Of a stretch of DNA of 64,000 nucleotides, positions 1 to 10,019 are shown in pieces. Position numbers and translations under genes: made by a program. Numbering within the stretch: the stretch's first letter is position 1; each line of letters begins with the position of its first letter. Location of the stretch: contig OY720347.1 in assembly GCA_963082975.1 (NCBI GenBank), positions 15,482,225-15,546,224 on the forward strand, in the 5' to 3' direction. The notes beneath the pieces are model-generated. The model saw only the letters and a list, made by a program, of their open reading frames with translations, ran no database searches and was not told where the DNA came from. The stretch is from Labia minor (Eukaryota > Arthropoda > Insecta > Dermaptera > Spongiphoridae).

Positions 1-1522
1 TAACTATGATCTAAAAAAATTAATAAATGAACTTAATAATAAAAAAAAACAAATAAATCAATTAATTTAAATTAATACTATTATTGAATGTATATATTGG
101 TAATTTATCTATAGTTTTATACCGTTAATTTTTATAAATTGTCTCAAGTCTCTATTTTTGCATTTTCTCAAGTTTCATTATAATTAAAAATATTCAATAA
201 TAATCTAGCAATGAAAATAAAATATCAGAATGTAATGATCAAGAAATATTATACTCTATTTCACTATTATAACATAGAAAATACTTAAGAACCATAGGCG
301 GTGGAAATATTAGGAGATATCATTGCGGGTTCAGGCCAAATCGATCAACATTAATTAAGATATTTAAATTATGACAGATATTAGGAAAAAAAACTGCGAA
401 TTCAATATTTCTGTTCACTAATTATTTGTAGACTTTAGTAAAACATACACATGCCTCAATATAGATCAGCATAAACTTTTTCAAATTTTGATCTTCAAAT
501 TTGTCTTGAAGGTAGTAAAGAAAGAATAAGATGCGGAAATCAATTGTAAAATGTTAGGTTACCCAGACGACTTAAATATAATAGGAGATTAGGAAATTGC
601 AATTGCAGATAGCGAGGAAAAATTAATGGAGGTTTGAAATTAATAGTGATAAGAAAAAATATTTAGTAACAAAGAGGAAGAGTATTAACATACAAAATCT
701 TAAGATACAAAATGTAGAATTTGAATATGTAGAAAAATTGAATGTAATCACGAAGGATAATAATATTTGAGAAGAATTTAAATCGGGGTTGCAATCGGGA
801 AACGCCTGTTATCTTGCAATAAAGAGGCTTATCTCTTCAAAATTATTATCAAAGGGAATATATAAAAAAATTATTTTGCCTGTTGCATTATATGGGTGGG
901 AGGCATGGTCTATGGCCCTGGGAGATGAGAGTAGATTCAGAGTGTTTGAGAATAGGATTCTTCCCTGCATTTATTGGCCAAAGAAAGATGAGGTCACCGG
1001 GGAATGGGGGAGACTGCATAACAAGAAATTGCATGGCCTCTCTGCATCTTCAGAAATAGTTAGGGTTATAAAAGGGAAAAAGCTGCGATAGGCAGGGCAC
1101 GTGGCTAGAATGGGAGAGGAAAAAGATATTGGTGGGGAGACCGATTGGAAAACGTCCGCTTGGAAAACCAATGACGCGTAGGAAGGGACGTAAGAGAGAT
1201 GGGACAAGGGCTTAGGATAGGGACACTTGGAGAAATATGGTTGTTGCGGCCAAGAACTTTCGAGTATCTTTGAGCCACATAGATAGATAGATATAACATA
1301 TACAATAATAATAATATATATAATTAATTTACTGATTAAATTAAAATGGATTTTGAATAAGAACACAAAAAGAAATAAATGTTTTATGTAATATACGGAT
1401 TGAAACAAAATGGATGAAAACCTTTTACTACTTTCAACCAAATACTATGTACCACTCGGGGGTACAGGGGGCGGAGCCCCCGTCTAGGTGTGAAGAGCGC
1501 CGAAGGCGCTCTGAGCAGCTAG
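1..1522 (+). mobile_element. Non-autonomous Helitron, right part (5' end outside window)
   Basis: The right end has the Helitron 3' signature. An 8-bp stem (agagcgcc at 1494-1501, ggcgctct at 1505-1512, loop gaa) is followed 6 nt later by CTAG (1519-1522) and a flanking T. The whole segment aligns by eye, with small indels, to 52915-54391, and the two copies diverge immediately after CTAG, which fixes the boundary. The same 3' end occurs inverted at 58393. A second GC-rich palindrome (gggggcggagccccc) lies at about 1469-1483. Because the homology is already running at base 1, the 5' end must lie to the left of the window. No Rep/helicase coding sequence is visible, so the copy is non-autonomous. 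It contains the RTE piece annotated separately. Confidence 0.72.
300..1290 (+). pseudogene. RTE-clade LINE reverse-transcriptase fragment carried inside the Helitron
   Basis: Broken-frame translation gives RTE-type reverse-transcriptase blocks in order: a CGFRPNRST-like block (about 325-350), LFVDFSKTY (about 422-450), LGYPDDLNIIGD (about 555-590, the YADD active-site block with A changed to P), then the C-terminal region typical of RTE elements (YGWEAWSMALGDESRFRVFENRIL, KKDEVTGEWGRLHNKKLH, GHVARMG). The palm block that should lie between VDF and YADD (QGNALSPILFN in the copy at 16553) is deleted, and the copy at 53225 lacks the same block. Several frameshifts and stops are present. It ends in a short (GATA)n tail after gagccaca, the normal 3' tail of this family. 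It is not functional. Confidence 0.8.
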
Positions 1523-1689
1523 TGTTATAATAATTATAATCGAGTGGGTATAATATTTATTAATCATTTCATTTTGATATTTTATATTTTATTTTTGTTG
1601 AATTATTGAATATTTTTAATTATAATAAAACTTGATAATTGTTTACAAAACGGGAAGCTAAAGTTTGATAGATAAACTAATTACATAGT

Positions 1690-2040
1690 TATGAATGAGC
1701 AATTAATAATGGAGTAATTAAACTAAAAACAAAAACAAAGAAAATGTAATTTAGTAATTTTAATTGACGTTTTAAAAATGATTTTGACTTCATAAAACAC
1801 TAAAACAATGAATCGACTTCTTCACTGATAATGGTAATTGATTAGATATTGATAAAAATTATGGCTTATGTTCAAATAGAGGTATATAAAAATATTGTGA
1901 TGTATTTTCATAGTAAATGGTTCAGCAAATTTTGAGTCCATAACGCCATAATTTTTCGGACAGATATATACATATAGCCAGACATGAAAAATTCTACTGT
2001 CACTTGCGGATTATAGAGGTTGTGAAGATACGCAAAAACT
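1690..2040. repeat. Interspersed repeat E, copy 1
   Basis: This segment is recognisably similar to 32830-33460. Shared blocks include gagtaattaaac followed by aaaacaaaaacaaag near the left side, gatattgat followed by aatattgtgatgta in the middle, and gccataattttyc with cagacatgaaaaattcta near the right side. Part of it also resembles the interior of repeat A at 62945-63000. No termini or coding capacity were recognised. It is probably a remnant of a Helitron/Helentron-type element, but the class is uncertain. Confidence 0.5.
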
Positions 2041-2939
2041 TTTAAATTCTGAACAATGTGCAGACAAATTTTTTTTTTTAATACATATATAGATAAATAA
2101 CAATAATAAATAATTTTGAAACCATTTTGTTGAGTTCACAATTTTAATAATTATAGAAAACCCATTTCTTGTCTAGCTAGATCATATCCATTAGTAATTT
2201 AAAATTTCTTAAAATTAATTAATTGATTTTAATTCTTCCCTTATTTTTGGAAAGAATTTGCGTTCGAGAATTATTATCGTTCTGGATCGTTGGCAAAATT
2301 GGCTCATTGATTTCATGAGACTCTAGCAAAATACAATATAGGGATACGTCCCCCTTCCTTATAAAGATTCATTGTTTCATGAAAAATAAATCAATTCAAT
2401 GAATAAACATTTTAGAAGAAATATATTCAATTAGTTAAAAAAAAATATTTCACATAGAACTTTTTTTAAAATGTATCAAAAGTTTATAAATAAAAAGAAA
2501 AAAATTTGTATTATTAATTTTGTTGATTGAAATATTTATGTGAATTTAAATTAATTGAATTCTAGACAAAAATAATATTATTTCTGGAAAATTTAGAACA
2601 AGAGTAATATCTTCGAATTTGTTTTTTTGTTTTTTTTTATACAAATTTTGGAAAATTGATTTAAAATTTTTATTGAGATAAAAATTAGAATAAAAAAATA
2701 CAATTAAAATTTCAAAAAAAAAAATATTATTCTAGTGATAAATATTATTGAATTTAATTGATATTATTATTATTTTATTTATTTATTTATTGGAGAATAA
2801 AAAAAAGAGAAGAATCTATTTTCCATTAATCAAAATTTTATTTATAATCAAGATAAAGTAAAAGAAAATAAAATAAAATTGATATCTATTAATCCAATTT
2901 CGAAGATGAATAGCTAAACTCTGTATGATCTAATTAATA
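2041..2939. other. AT-rich stretch without recognised genes
   Basis: The sequence is long A/T runs with a moderately complex patch at about 2250-2370 (contains cgttctggatcgttgg and gggatacgtcccccttcc). No open frame, terminal repeat or repeat copy was recognised. Confidence 0.5.
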
Positions 2940-3360
2940 ATTCGTTTTGTTGTTGGTTGTGATTAATTTGGTTCGTTGTATCGAAGGTAATATCTTTCAT
3001 TCTGGCAGCAATTTAATCCCGAAATTCGCACCAATAAATTTTCGTGTCGGACGAATGGAAGGGGTGTATGCCTGGGCAAAAAAACATTCTCATCGTAGCT
3101 GTGTCGTCAGAGGCTTTTTTTCGACCTCAGAAACAAAGGTGAGGAGTTTTTTGTTCACCTTACTGTTGGCAACGGGGTGGAGGTTAGCGAAGGGGCGGAT
3201 TCGCAGCCGGAAACAGGCCAAAGGGCGGAGGTCACGCCAAGCGATTCCAAAGAAGTCCACCAACTTCCACTAATGGTCTTGTTTGTTTAAAGCGTCGCTA
3301 TTTTGATTTCGTTTTATCAAAACAAACCTCAGCAAAAACAGCAGCAAAATGTTGGAAATT
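2940..3360. promoter_or_regulatory. GC-richer island, candidate host regulatory element
   Basis: The base composition rises sharply against the flanks, and CpG-containing words are dense around 3160-3250 (ggcggattcgcagccgg). No copy of this sequence was found elsewhere in the window. Homeodomain-type cores occur (gattaattt near 2961, caataaattt near 3030). A 108-codon open frame crosses it (2947-3273), but it has no recognisable domain and is most simply a by-product of the higher GC. That this is an enhancer or an untranslated exon is inference from composition only. Confidence 0.3.
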
Positions 3361-3778
3361 TGTAAATTAGAGAGGAATTAAGAAAATTAGGAAAATATAT
3401 ATGATATACAAGATACAGGTATATATATATATATATATATATATTCACAAACAACAAACATAACAAAATTCGAAAAACGATCGAAATTCCTTTAATTTAT
3501 TAATTAATATTGATAGAATAATAGATTTTATTTTTTATTTTACAATTTCAATTATTATAATATTATTTAAATAATTAATTTCTATTTATTTTTAATTTTT
3601 ATGTAATTGATTGTTCTTTTCTTCTTTTTTTAATAATAATAGTATAAATAGTAATAATAGTAATTTTAATAGTAAATTAAACTAAAAAAAAAAAAAAAAT
3701 TAAAACCCTCTAAAAAATCAAAAACCCTTTAGTTAATGTTAACTTAAATACAAAAAAAATAAAAAATAAAAAAATTAG
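3361..3778. repeat. AT-rich stretch with (TA)n microsatellite
   Basis: A (TA)n run lies at 3420-3443, followed by poly-A/T blocks up to the start of the repeat B copy. Nothing else is recognised. Confidence 0.6.
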
Positions 3779-4410
3779 CTGGAGTGTCTCCACTCGACTA
3801 TCTCGCAATTTGAATTGGATTAAATAACATAATATATTATATTTAAATTAAATTTAATTAATTATAAATTATAAATAATAAATAATAAATATTAAACCAG
3901 CGCATGTTTGGCTTTTTGTTGATGGCACCACGTCACGTGTTGACGCGTGAGATTTTCAGTGTTAAAAAATTAATTCTGGTAATTTCAGCGAATCAATCAA
4001 GCTGAAATTCTATATATAGCAGTTTTATATAATTATTAATCATGTGAAAAATTATCAAACATATATCTTTATTTTTACGGTCACTTTAGAGGAAAAAAAA
4101 TCAAAACGTTGTAGGTAATGACCCTCTTCCGGTTGAGCTACATTTCTCAAAAGTTGATAGAAAACTATGAATTTTGAATAATGTCCATGTACCAAATTTC
4201 ATCATTCTAGCTCAAACCGTTTTTGCGTAATCTTGCCTACATACATACACACATACACACATACACACATACACACACACATACACACACACAGACATTT
4301 TTCTCAACCTTAGTGAAAATGATTCAGGAACCTTCAAAACGTATAAAAACATCAAAATCTCAACATCGAAAATTTTCATGATCGCAATACTATCTCTGGC
4401 GAGATAGTAA
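3779..4410 (-). mobile_element. Helentron-like short element (HINE), family B copy 1
   Basis: One end carries ctatctcgc (3798-3806) and the other its perfect inverted repeat gcgagatag (4399-4407). Outside the left repeat is a hairpin (gagtg-tctc-cactc, 3783-3796). Next to the right repeat is actatctc-tggc-gagatagt (about 4389-4408). The interior holds a (CA)n-rich tract at 4238-4300. Two further copies lie at 37766 and 41841 (inverted). Subterminal inverted repeats, a microsatellite and a 3' hairpin are the known architecture of DINE-1/HINE non-autonomous Helentrons. The strand given places the outer hairpin at the 3' end. No coding sequence is present. Confidence 0.65.
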
Positions 4411-4543
4411 AAAAGACTCATATTTAAACAAATAAGAAATGGACTAAAATACAAGAAATTCTTGTGAGTTTTATTTATTATAATTTATTAAAAATTATAT
4501 ACTTATATAAATATATTAAGAATTAAAATAAAATTAAACAAAA

Positions 4544-5250
4544 ATCTATCTCTGTGGATCTTCGAAACTCGATAGTTCTTGACCGCACCAACCACATTTC
4601 TTCAAGTGTCCCTATCCTGTGGTATAACCATCCAATTTCTACCCTCTCCCATCTCTGATACATCGCCTTCTACATTGTCTACCTACCGCGTCCTTGGTCT
4701 TTCAACTACTAGCTGCCCAATCGTACTTCCCATAAATAGATTTTCCGCCAGTCTTTCATCTCCCATTCTTGCCATGTGTCCTGCCCATCGCAACCTTCTC
4801 GATATTATAACTGTCTCGAATTGCATAGAGGTCATGCAATTTCTCGTATGGTCACCATTGCCTGGCTCATGAATGCTGCAAAGAATCCTATTTTCAAATA
4901 CTCTAAATCAGTGATTCTCAACCTTTTTTTTTTACCACGGCACACTTTTAACGATTTAAAAATTTGGAGGAATACAAAGAAAATGATAAGTGTAATAATC
5001 ATACTTTTTACCTTTTTTTTGTTAGAACCATATTGAAAATATTGAAAAAAGTCGGAAATGTTTAAGAGCCTTATCACAAAAACATTTTACCTTTTTTTTA
5101 CATACATATAAAATAAATAAGTACTTTTTCTTAATTTGAACATTTGTAAAATTTTGCGACACATTTTGAAAATCTCGCCGCACACAAAAGTGCCTTGGCA
5201 CAGTGGTTGAGAATCACTGTTCTAAATCACTCTCGTCTCCCAAGGTCATT
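4544..5250 (-). pseudogene. RTE-clade LINE 3' fragment, split by a hAT MITE
   Basis: The reverse complement reads like the 3' end of the RTE family: a block resembling atgaccttaggtgacgagag at the 5' side (about 5250), the EYLKIGFFAAFMSQ-type frame, the gcatgacctc and gggcaggacacatggc blocks, and a terminal ccacagagatagat tail at 4544-4558. The copy is interrupted at 4909-5219 by a hAT MITE. It is truncated at its 5' side, as is normal for LINE insertions, and its frames are broken. Confidence 0.8.
4909..5219. mobile_element. hAT-type MITE, family H1 copy 1
   Basis: Perfect 15-bp terminal inverted repeats, cagtgattctcaacc (4909-4923) and ggttgagaatcactg (5205-5219), are of the Charlie-like hAT type. 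The flanking octamers are ctctaaat (4901-4908) and ttctaaat (5220-5227), an 8-bp target-site duplication with one mismatch. The insertion splits the RTE fragment at 4544-5250, so it is younger than that LINE copy. The ORFs overlapping it carry no transposase motif. Confidence 0.88.
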
Positions 5251-5641
5251 AACTGTTTTTAATATATTATAATTTTTAATTATTAATTAATTCTTTTTTT
5301 TAAATTTTATTTATTCATTCTCTTTTTTCTTTTTTCGCCTGGAATTCATCCCTGGTAGTGGGTTGGGTGGACGATAATCATTTTAATATTCCTACATATA
5401 TAGATAGATAGATAGATATAGATATAGATAAATATATCTATTTTATTTTAGCATGTCTTATTATATATATATATATTCCCTGTTTAGCCTAAATGCGCCC
5501 TCGGTTGATTTACTACTAGCGCCATTGCTATCGTGATTTATATAAACGAACAGACAGATAGATAGTAAGCTAATTAAAAATCTTTAAAAATTCCTCTAAA
5601 AATAACCAATGACATTAGAATTTAAACATACAGCGCTCAAT
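5251..5641. repeat. AT-rich stretch with GATA and TA microsatellites
   Basis: It holds (GATA)n-like repeats at about 5400-5430, a (TA)n run at 5462-5476 and a short complex patch at 5477-5560 (contains tgcgccctcggttg and tagcgccattgctatcg). No gene was recognised. Confidence 0.5.
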
Positions 5642-5654
5642 TGAAATGTAACGT
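5642..5654. repeat. Target-site duplication, 3' side of the Jockey LINE
   Basis: The sequence tgaaatgtaacgt is identical to 9534-9546. It abuts the poly-T run at 5655, which is the poly-A tail of the minus-strand element. Confidence 0.93.
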
Positions 5655-5772
5655 TTTTTTTTAATTTTATTTTACAAATCACAATCTAGTTATATACCTT
5701 AACTAATAAGTGATATTTATTTAAAGAAAATATATAAACTTATTCTTTCAAAAACATGCAAACATGAGCAGT

Positions 5773-8442
5773 TTAATCCATTAGTTCGTGAGGTTTATTC
5801 CTTTTTAATCTTCTCGTCTGGTTGGCTACGTCAAGGAGTCGAACGGCCTCAGTGTTTGTATGCCTTTGCAGTCTAATTTGATGAGCTGCTGCAAATCGTT
5901 GAATTTCTTCTTTTACTGTCTCGATCTTAAGATCTTGGTGAAGTTCTTCGTTACGAATATACCAAGGGGCATTGACAACGGCCCTTAGTATTTTGTTTTG
6001 ACATCTTTGGATGATTTGCACATTGCTCTTTGCAGCACAGCCCCAGAGCTGACTACCATAGGTCCACACTGGCTTTAGGACCTGTTTATATAGCAATAAT
6101 TTGCTATCAATAGACAGGACTGAATGTCGCCCCATTAGCCAATACATTTTTCTATATTTGATATTAATTTCGTCTCTCTTTTTTTTGACATGAGCTTTCC
6201 AGCGCAGCCTTGCATCTAATGTCATTCCCAAGTATTTTGCTTCATTGGCATATGGTATGATTTTGTTGTTGAGTATTATCGGCACATAATTTATTCTTCG
6301 GTTGGTGAAGTTCACATGTACCGATTTGGTCTCATTTAAACTGATCCTCCATTTTTTTGTCCATTTTTGGACCTTGGTTATGGAGAGGTTCAGTTTCATT
6401 GCCGACTCTTCCGTGTCATCTCCAATTGCCAAAATTGCCGTGTCATCCGCAAACGTTGCGGTGGTATTTCTTTCTATTTCCGGTAGATCAGCTGTATAAA
6501 GTAGATACAGCAGTGGACCTAGAACGCTCCCCTGCGGCACCCCAGCCCGGATATGTTTTAATGTAGAGTATGCATCATCTTGGCGTACTCTGAAGAATCT
6601 GTCTGATATATAAGACTCTAATATTTCGGCGTACTTTGCTGGGAGCACTTTATAAAGCTTGAGTTTCAGCCCTTGGTGCCAGACTCTATCAAATGCCTGG
6701 GTAACATCGAGGAAGACCGCCGAACACACTTTTCTACTTTCCAAGGCATCTTCAATGACCTGTACAAGTCTATGCACTTGTTCAATGGTGGAGTGCTGCC
6801 TGCGAAACCCAAATTGGTGATCAGGAATTAACTTTTTTTGTTCTAAAATAATTAATAGTCTTTTTTGAAGAAGCTTCTCGAACAGTTTGGATAATACAGG
6901 TAAGAGCGATATTGGTCTGTATGACGCACAGCTTTCAGATGGCTTTCCCAGTTTATGAATCATAATCACCTCAGCAATCTTCCAGATTTGAGGCACATAC
7001 CTGATCTTTAGGGCTGAGTTTATTATATGTGACATTTTCACTATCGCCTTACGTGGAAGGTGTTTAATGACTTCCCCAGTAATGAGATCATAACCAGGAG
7101 TCTTCTTTGGATTAATCTCATGTTTAATGGTTCTAACAATTTCTCGAACCGTCACTTTCGGGATGTCAACTTCCTTCTCCATTGTTGTAATTGTTTCGAG
7201 TGGTATCTCGCCATCCACAGCAGGATTAGGAGTGAAGATATTTTCAAGGTACTCAGCAAAAACATCGGCTTTTCTTTGGTTATCTTTGATCCATTTATTA
7301 TTTGTGTCTCTTATAGGTGGTGATTGAGTTATCGGTCTCTTAATAGTCTTTACTGTTTTCCAGAGTGAGTATTCCGTATCTTTAGTATAAGTTAAATGTC
7401 TAATATAACTATTAATTGATTCATTCTTTATTTGTTTTATCTTGTTTCTAAGTATAGCATTTAGTTGATTCCATCTTGTTTTATCCAATGGAGCCCTTGT
7501 TCTATGCCACTTATCCCGTGCTCTTCTTTTTTCATGGACAAGATTGACAATTTCTTTAGGATAATTTATTCCTTGTGATTTTCTTTTATTTATTTCAGGA
7601 GTATTAGTCCACGCTGCCGTTTGTATATTCAAGACAAGCTCTTCAAGTTCTTGGTCAATTTGATTCGGAGATACCATTTGCCTATTAATCTTCACTCGTT
7701 GAGCTAGGTCAAATTTAAAACTTTCCCAGTCAGTAAATTTGTTAACGAGAGTATAATTGCAAGATTTTTTAATAATTGAGTCGCTGAGTGTCAAAACAAT
7801 TGGCATATGATCAGAGCTTAATTCATTACATTCATCCACAGTGGCATAGTTTGCAGATATATTTCGAGTGATGAAAAAGTCAATCAAGTCTGGAATCTTT
7901 CTCGGATCCGACGGCCAATAGGTTGGTTTTGCCGTTGACATTATATCGCATTTTTCATTACATATTGCCTTGTACAATTCTCTTCCCTTATCTGTGATAA
8001 GTCTTGATCCCCAGTAAGTATGTTTCGCATTGAAGTCGCCACCAAGAACAAATCGATTGCCAAGATGGTCAAAAATACTTTTATATTCCAATTTCGTTAA
8101 CTTGTGACGTGGGGGACAATAAATGCTTGCTATTGTTATAGGATGATCACGAGTCCTTATAGTCACAGCGGTAATTTGAGTTTTCTCTGTTTCTATTTTG
8201 TTTTCTTCATAATGATGAATTACCTCTTTTATCAGTATACCACTTCCTCCTCTTGCCTGATTACTCGGGTGGTTTGCACGATAAAATTTATAACCCCGTA
8301 TCTTACATATTGTTTCTCTGGTTGCATGTGTTTCCGAAATAAGACACACATCTATATTGTTTAGATTTAAAGTGACTTGGAGTTCATCTTTTTTACCAAG
8401 GAGCCCATTGGCATTCCAGCACATGATAGATAAGTTTTTCAT
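5773..8442 (-). CDS. Jockey LINE ORF2: endonuclease / reverse transcriptase
   Basis: This 889-residue protein nicks target DNA and reverse-transcribes the LINE RNA at the nick (target-primed reverse transcription). The N-terminal apurinic-like endonuclease (about 1-222) shows WNANG (N10), SETH (E37), GGDFNAK (D136, N138) and SSDHMP (D211, H212), so the expected catalytic residues are present. The reverse transcriptase (about 445-745) shows KTPGYD (447-452), YRPISLLP (508-515), FGFRRQHST (544-552), VFLDVTQAFDRVWH (576-589), AGVPQGSVLGPLLY (633-646), the active site FADD (664-667) and KYLGMTLD (736-743). The C-terminal tail (about 750-889) has no RNase H. The length is close to that usual for Jockey ORF2 proteins. 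The start ATG overlaps the ORF1 stop (TAATG), which decides the start codon. No frameshift or stop is seen. The product is a transposon protein, not a host gene. Confidence 0.96.
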   Translation of the reverse strand: MKNLSIMCWNANGLLGKKDELQVTLNLNNIDVCLISETHATRETICKIRGYKFYRANHPSNQARGGSGILIKEVIHHYEENKIETEKTQITAVTIRTRDHPITIASIYCPPRHKLTKLEYKSIFDHLGNRFVLGGDFNAKHTYWGSRLITDKGRELYKAICNEKCDIMSTAKPTYWPSDPRKIPDLIDFFITRNISANYATVDECNELSSDHMPIVLTLSDSIIKKSCNYTLVNKFTDWESFKFDLAQRVKINRQMVSPNQIDQELEELVLNIQTAAWTNTPEINKRKSQGINYPKEIVNLVHEKRRARDKWHRTRAPLDKTRWNQLNAILRNKIKQIKNESINSYIRHLTYTKDTEYSLWKTVKTIKRPITQSPPIRDTNNKWIKDNQRKADVFAEYLENIFTPNPAVDGEIPLETITTMEKEVDIPKVTVREIVRTIKHEINPKKTPGYDLITGEVIKHLPRKAIVKMSHIINSALKIRYVPQIWKIAEVIMIHKLGKPSESCASYRPISLLPVLSKLFEKLLQKRLLIILEQKKLIPDHQFGFRRQHSTIEQVHRLVQVIEDALESRKVCSAVFLDVTQAFDRVWHQGLKLKLYKVLPAKYAEILESYISDRFFRVRQDDAYSTLKHIRAGVPQGSVLGPLLYLLYTADLPEIERNTTATFADDTAILAIGDDTEESAMKLNLSITKVQKWTKKWRISLNETKSVHVNFTNRRINYVPIILNNKIIPYANEAKYLGMTLDARLRWKAHVKKKRDEINIKYRKMYWLMGRHSVLSIDSKLLLYKQVLKPVWTYGSQLWGCAAKSNVQIIQRCQNKILRAVVNAPWYIRNEELHQDLKIETVKEEIQRFAAAHQIRLQRHTNTEAVRLLDVANQTRRLKRNKPHELMD

Positions 8443-8444
8443 TA
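8440..8444 (-). promoter_or_regulatory. Overlapping stop-start TAATG between ORF1 and ORF2
   Basis: On the minus strand the ORF1 stop TAA (8444-8442) shares its last A with the ORF2 start ATG (8442-8440). The same arrangement is used for termination-reinitiation translation of ORF2 in the silkworm LINE SART1. Use of that mechanism here is inferred from the overlap alone. Confidence 0.8.
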
Positions 8445-9515
8445 TTTTTTATAATTAGATTTTTTATTTTCAAGCGCTCCTATTCGCCTATTAATTGCCG
8501 TAATTGAGGTTTTCATCTTATTTTGAAAAGATTCAATTTTATTTATCTTATTCAGTACTATTTGGAGTGTCGCATTCAGGCTTGCGTCATTCTTAAGTTT
8601 ATCTGAATAACTGTTATTATCTTTTCTTGGGAGTAGATCTATTTTTTCTATCACTTTTGGTTTAGTATGAGTTTGTTGTTGGGTTTTTTGGTGTAATGCA
8701 TTCTCAATATTTGGCCTTTGTGAATTTACTTTCACTTGTTTAGCTCGCAATTCTTGAGCTTTTATTGCTATTTCGCATCCACGATAGTTTGCAGGGTGTT
8801 CGCCGCCACAGTTTACACATTCTGCCTTATTTTCTTTTGGTTTTGGGCAATCTTTAGTTAGATGACCCTTGACCTTGCACTTAACGCATCTCGGTCCTGT
8901 CGAACAGTAGTTTTGTGTATGCCCAAATTTTTGGCATTTTTTGCATTGTGGAACCAATTTTGACCCACGCATCGGGTGAATTTCAATTTTGGTATAAAGA
9001 ATACTGTTTATTTTGTAAATTGTTTCAATGTTTTCTGAATTTTTGAAGGTTAGCATGAACATGTTAAGAGGCTTTTTTGTTTTCCATGAAAGCTTTGGGG
9101 TAACTTGTTCAATAGCAAGACCTCTATTTTTAAGATCATTTAAGATTTCATCAGGATCCCAACTACAGTGGAGACCTTTTGCCATGACTCTTATAGGTCG
9201 GTTACTTTTGTTCTCATAAGTATGATGTGATACAGCGTTTCTTTTAAGAAAGTCAATCATATTTCGATATACTTCACATGTTTCTAAATTAATCTTAAGA
9301 TCACCATTGCTAAGTGTTTTAGCTAGAAATTTATTCACCCCCAACTCATTTTTAAGTCTAAGTGTAAATTGTGCATGGTTATTTTGTTCCTTTACATAAA
9401 TTGGTGGTGGTTTTGAATCGAATTTATCATCTTTAACATATTTTGATGAAGTGTTATTGTTATATGGCTTTTGCATTTTTTCACTTTCATATTTTTCTAT
9501 ATTTTTTGTTTTCAT
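8442..9515 (-). CDS. Jockey LINE ORF1: zinc-knuckle RNA-binding (gag-like) protein
   Basis: This 357-residue protein should coat the LINE RNA and form the ribonucleoprotein that carries ORF2 protein. The N-terminus (1-50) is polar and low in complexity. A region at about 105-185 fits the PRE_C2HC-type fold found next to zinc knuckles in Jockey gag proteins. Three CCHC knuckles follow: C191-C194-H199-C204 and C210-C213-H218-C223 (both CX2CX4HX4C), then C233-C236-H240-C247 (CX2CX3HX6C). The C-terminal part (about 312-352) has a heptad-like hydrophobic pattern that may form a coiled coil. The first ATG of the open frame was taken; M14 is an alternative. The frame is open throughout and ends in TAA overlapping the ORF2 start. 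Confidence 0.94.
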   Translation of the reverse strand: MKTKNIEKYESEKMQKPYNNNTSSKYVKDDKFDSKPPPIYVKEQNNHAQFTLRLKNELGVNKFLAKTLSNGDLKINLETCEVYRNMIDFLKRNAVSHHTYENKSNRPIRVMAKGLHCSWDPDEILNDLKNRGLAIEQVTPKLSWKTKKPLNMFMLTFKNSENIETIYKINSILYTKIEIHPMRGSKLVPQCKKCQKFGHTQNYCSTGPRCVKCKVKGHLTKDCPKPKENKAECVNCGGEHPANYRGCEIAIKAQELRAKQVKVNSQRPNIENALHQKTQQQTHTKPKVIEKIDLLPRKDNNSYSDKLKNDASLNATLQIVLNKINKIESFQNKMKTSITAINRRIGALENKKSNYKK

Positions 9516-9533
9516 ATTTTTATCAATATTTTC

Positions 9534-9546
9534 TGAAATGTAACGT
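9534..9546. repeat. Target-site duplication, 5' side of the Jockey LINE
   Basis: The sequence tgaaatgtaacgt is identical to 5642-5654 and lies immediately outside the 5' end of the minus-strand LINE. Confidence 0.93.
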
Positions 9547-10019
9547 GAAATTAATTTATAAATAATTTATTCTCGAGAATAAAAAAAAAAATCGGTTTCT
9601 ATTTACACACTACGTTTGATTTCATGAAATCGAGATTGGGATATAGCCCAATCTCTTTTCGAATAAGTTTCTTTGGAATTTTTATCGTCCCGAAACAGTA
9701 TTGAATAATAATGAAACCTTCTAATGAGGAATTGGATCGTATTCTGTGGAAATTTAAAGTAAATGATTATCGCCAAGGGGGAATAGAATTATTTATGTAG
9801 AGTGAAAGAGAGAAAGAGAGAGAGAGAATAGATAAATAAGGAAAGAACTTTCCTTTAAAATAAAATCTATGAGATTATATTATAGTTTCAGTTAAATATC
9901 AATTCATTTTCCAAAATAAAAAAGTAAAAATGAACAAGAAACAAATCTTTAGTATGTTGTGTGTTATCAAATAAAATTTTAAAATAATGTAGATTTTTAT
10001 GTAAATTCATAGTAAATAA
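9547..10019. other. Non-coding stretch, mixed composition
   Basis: It holds a complex, non-repetitive patch at about 9595-9790 with a local inverted repeat (gagattggg ... cccaatctc, 9631-9653), then a (GA)n run at 9800-9828. No gene was recognised. Confidence 0.4.

Larger units (their letters stand above)
5655..9533 (-). mobile_element. Jockey-clade non-LTR retrotransposon with both ORFs intact
   Basis: The element reads on the minus strand: an 18-nt leader (9533-9516), ORF1 (9515-8442), ORF2 (8442-5773), a roughly 110-nt 3' UTR and a short A-rich tail. Perfect 13-bp target-site duplications (tgaaatgtaacgt) border it on both sides. The order gag-like ORF1 with zinc knuckles, then endonuclease-RT ORF2 without RNase H, fits the Jockey clade. 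The leader is far shorter than the promoter-bearing 5' UTR usual in this clade, so this copy is probably truncated just upstream of ORF1. The absence of internal stops, the perfect duplication and the remaining tail indicate a recent insertion. A related, much older copy lies at 45440-46015. Confidence 0.95.

Noticed and set aside
971-1441. 156-codon minus-strand open frame
   Set aside because: It is antisense to the RTE fragment and Helitron tail, has no domain, and the same region in the second copy does not preserve it.
4212-4454. 80-codon minus frame with a VCVYVCVYV repeat
   Set aside because: It is the translation of the (CA)n microsatellite inside HINE family B.
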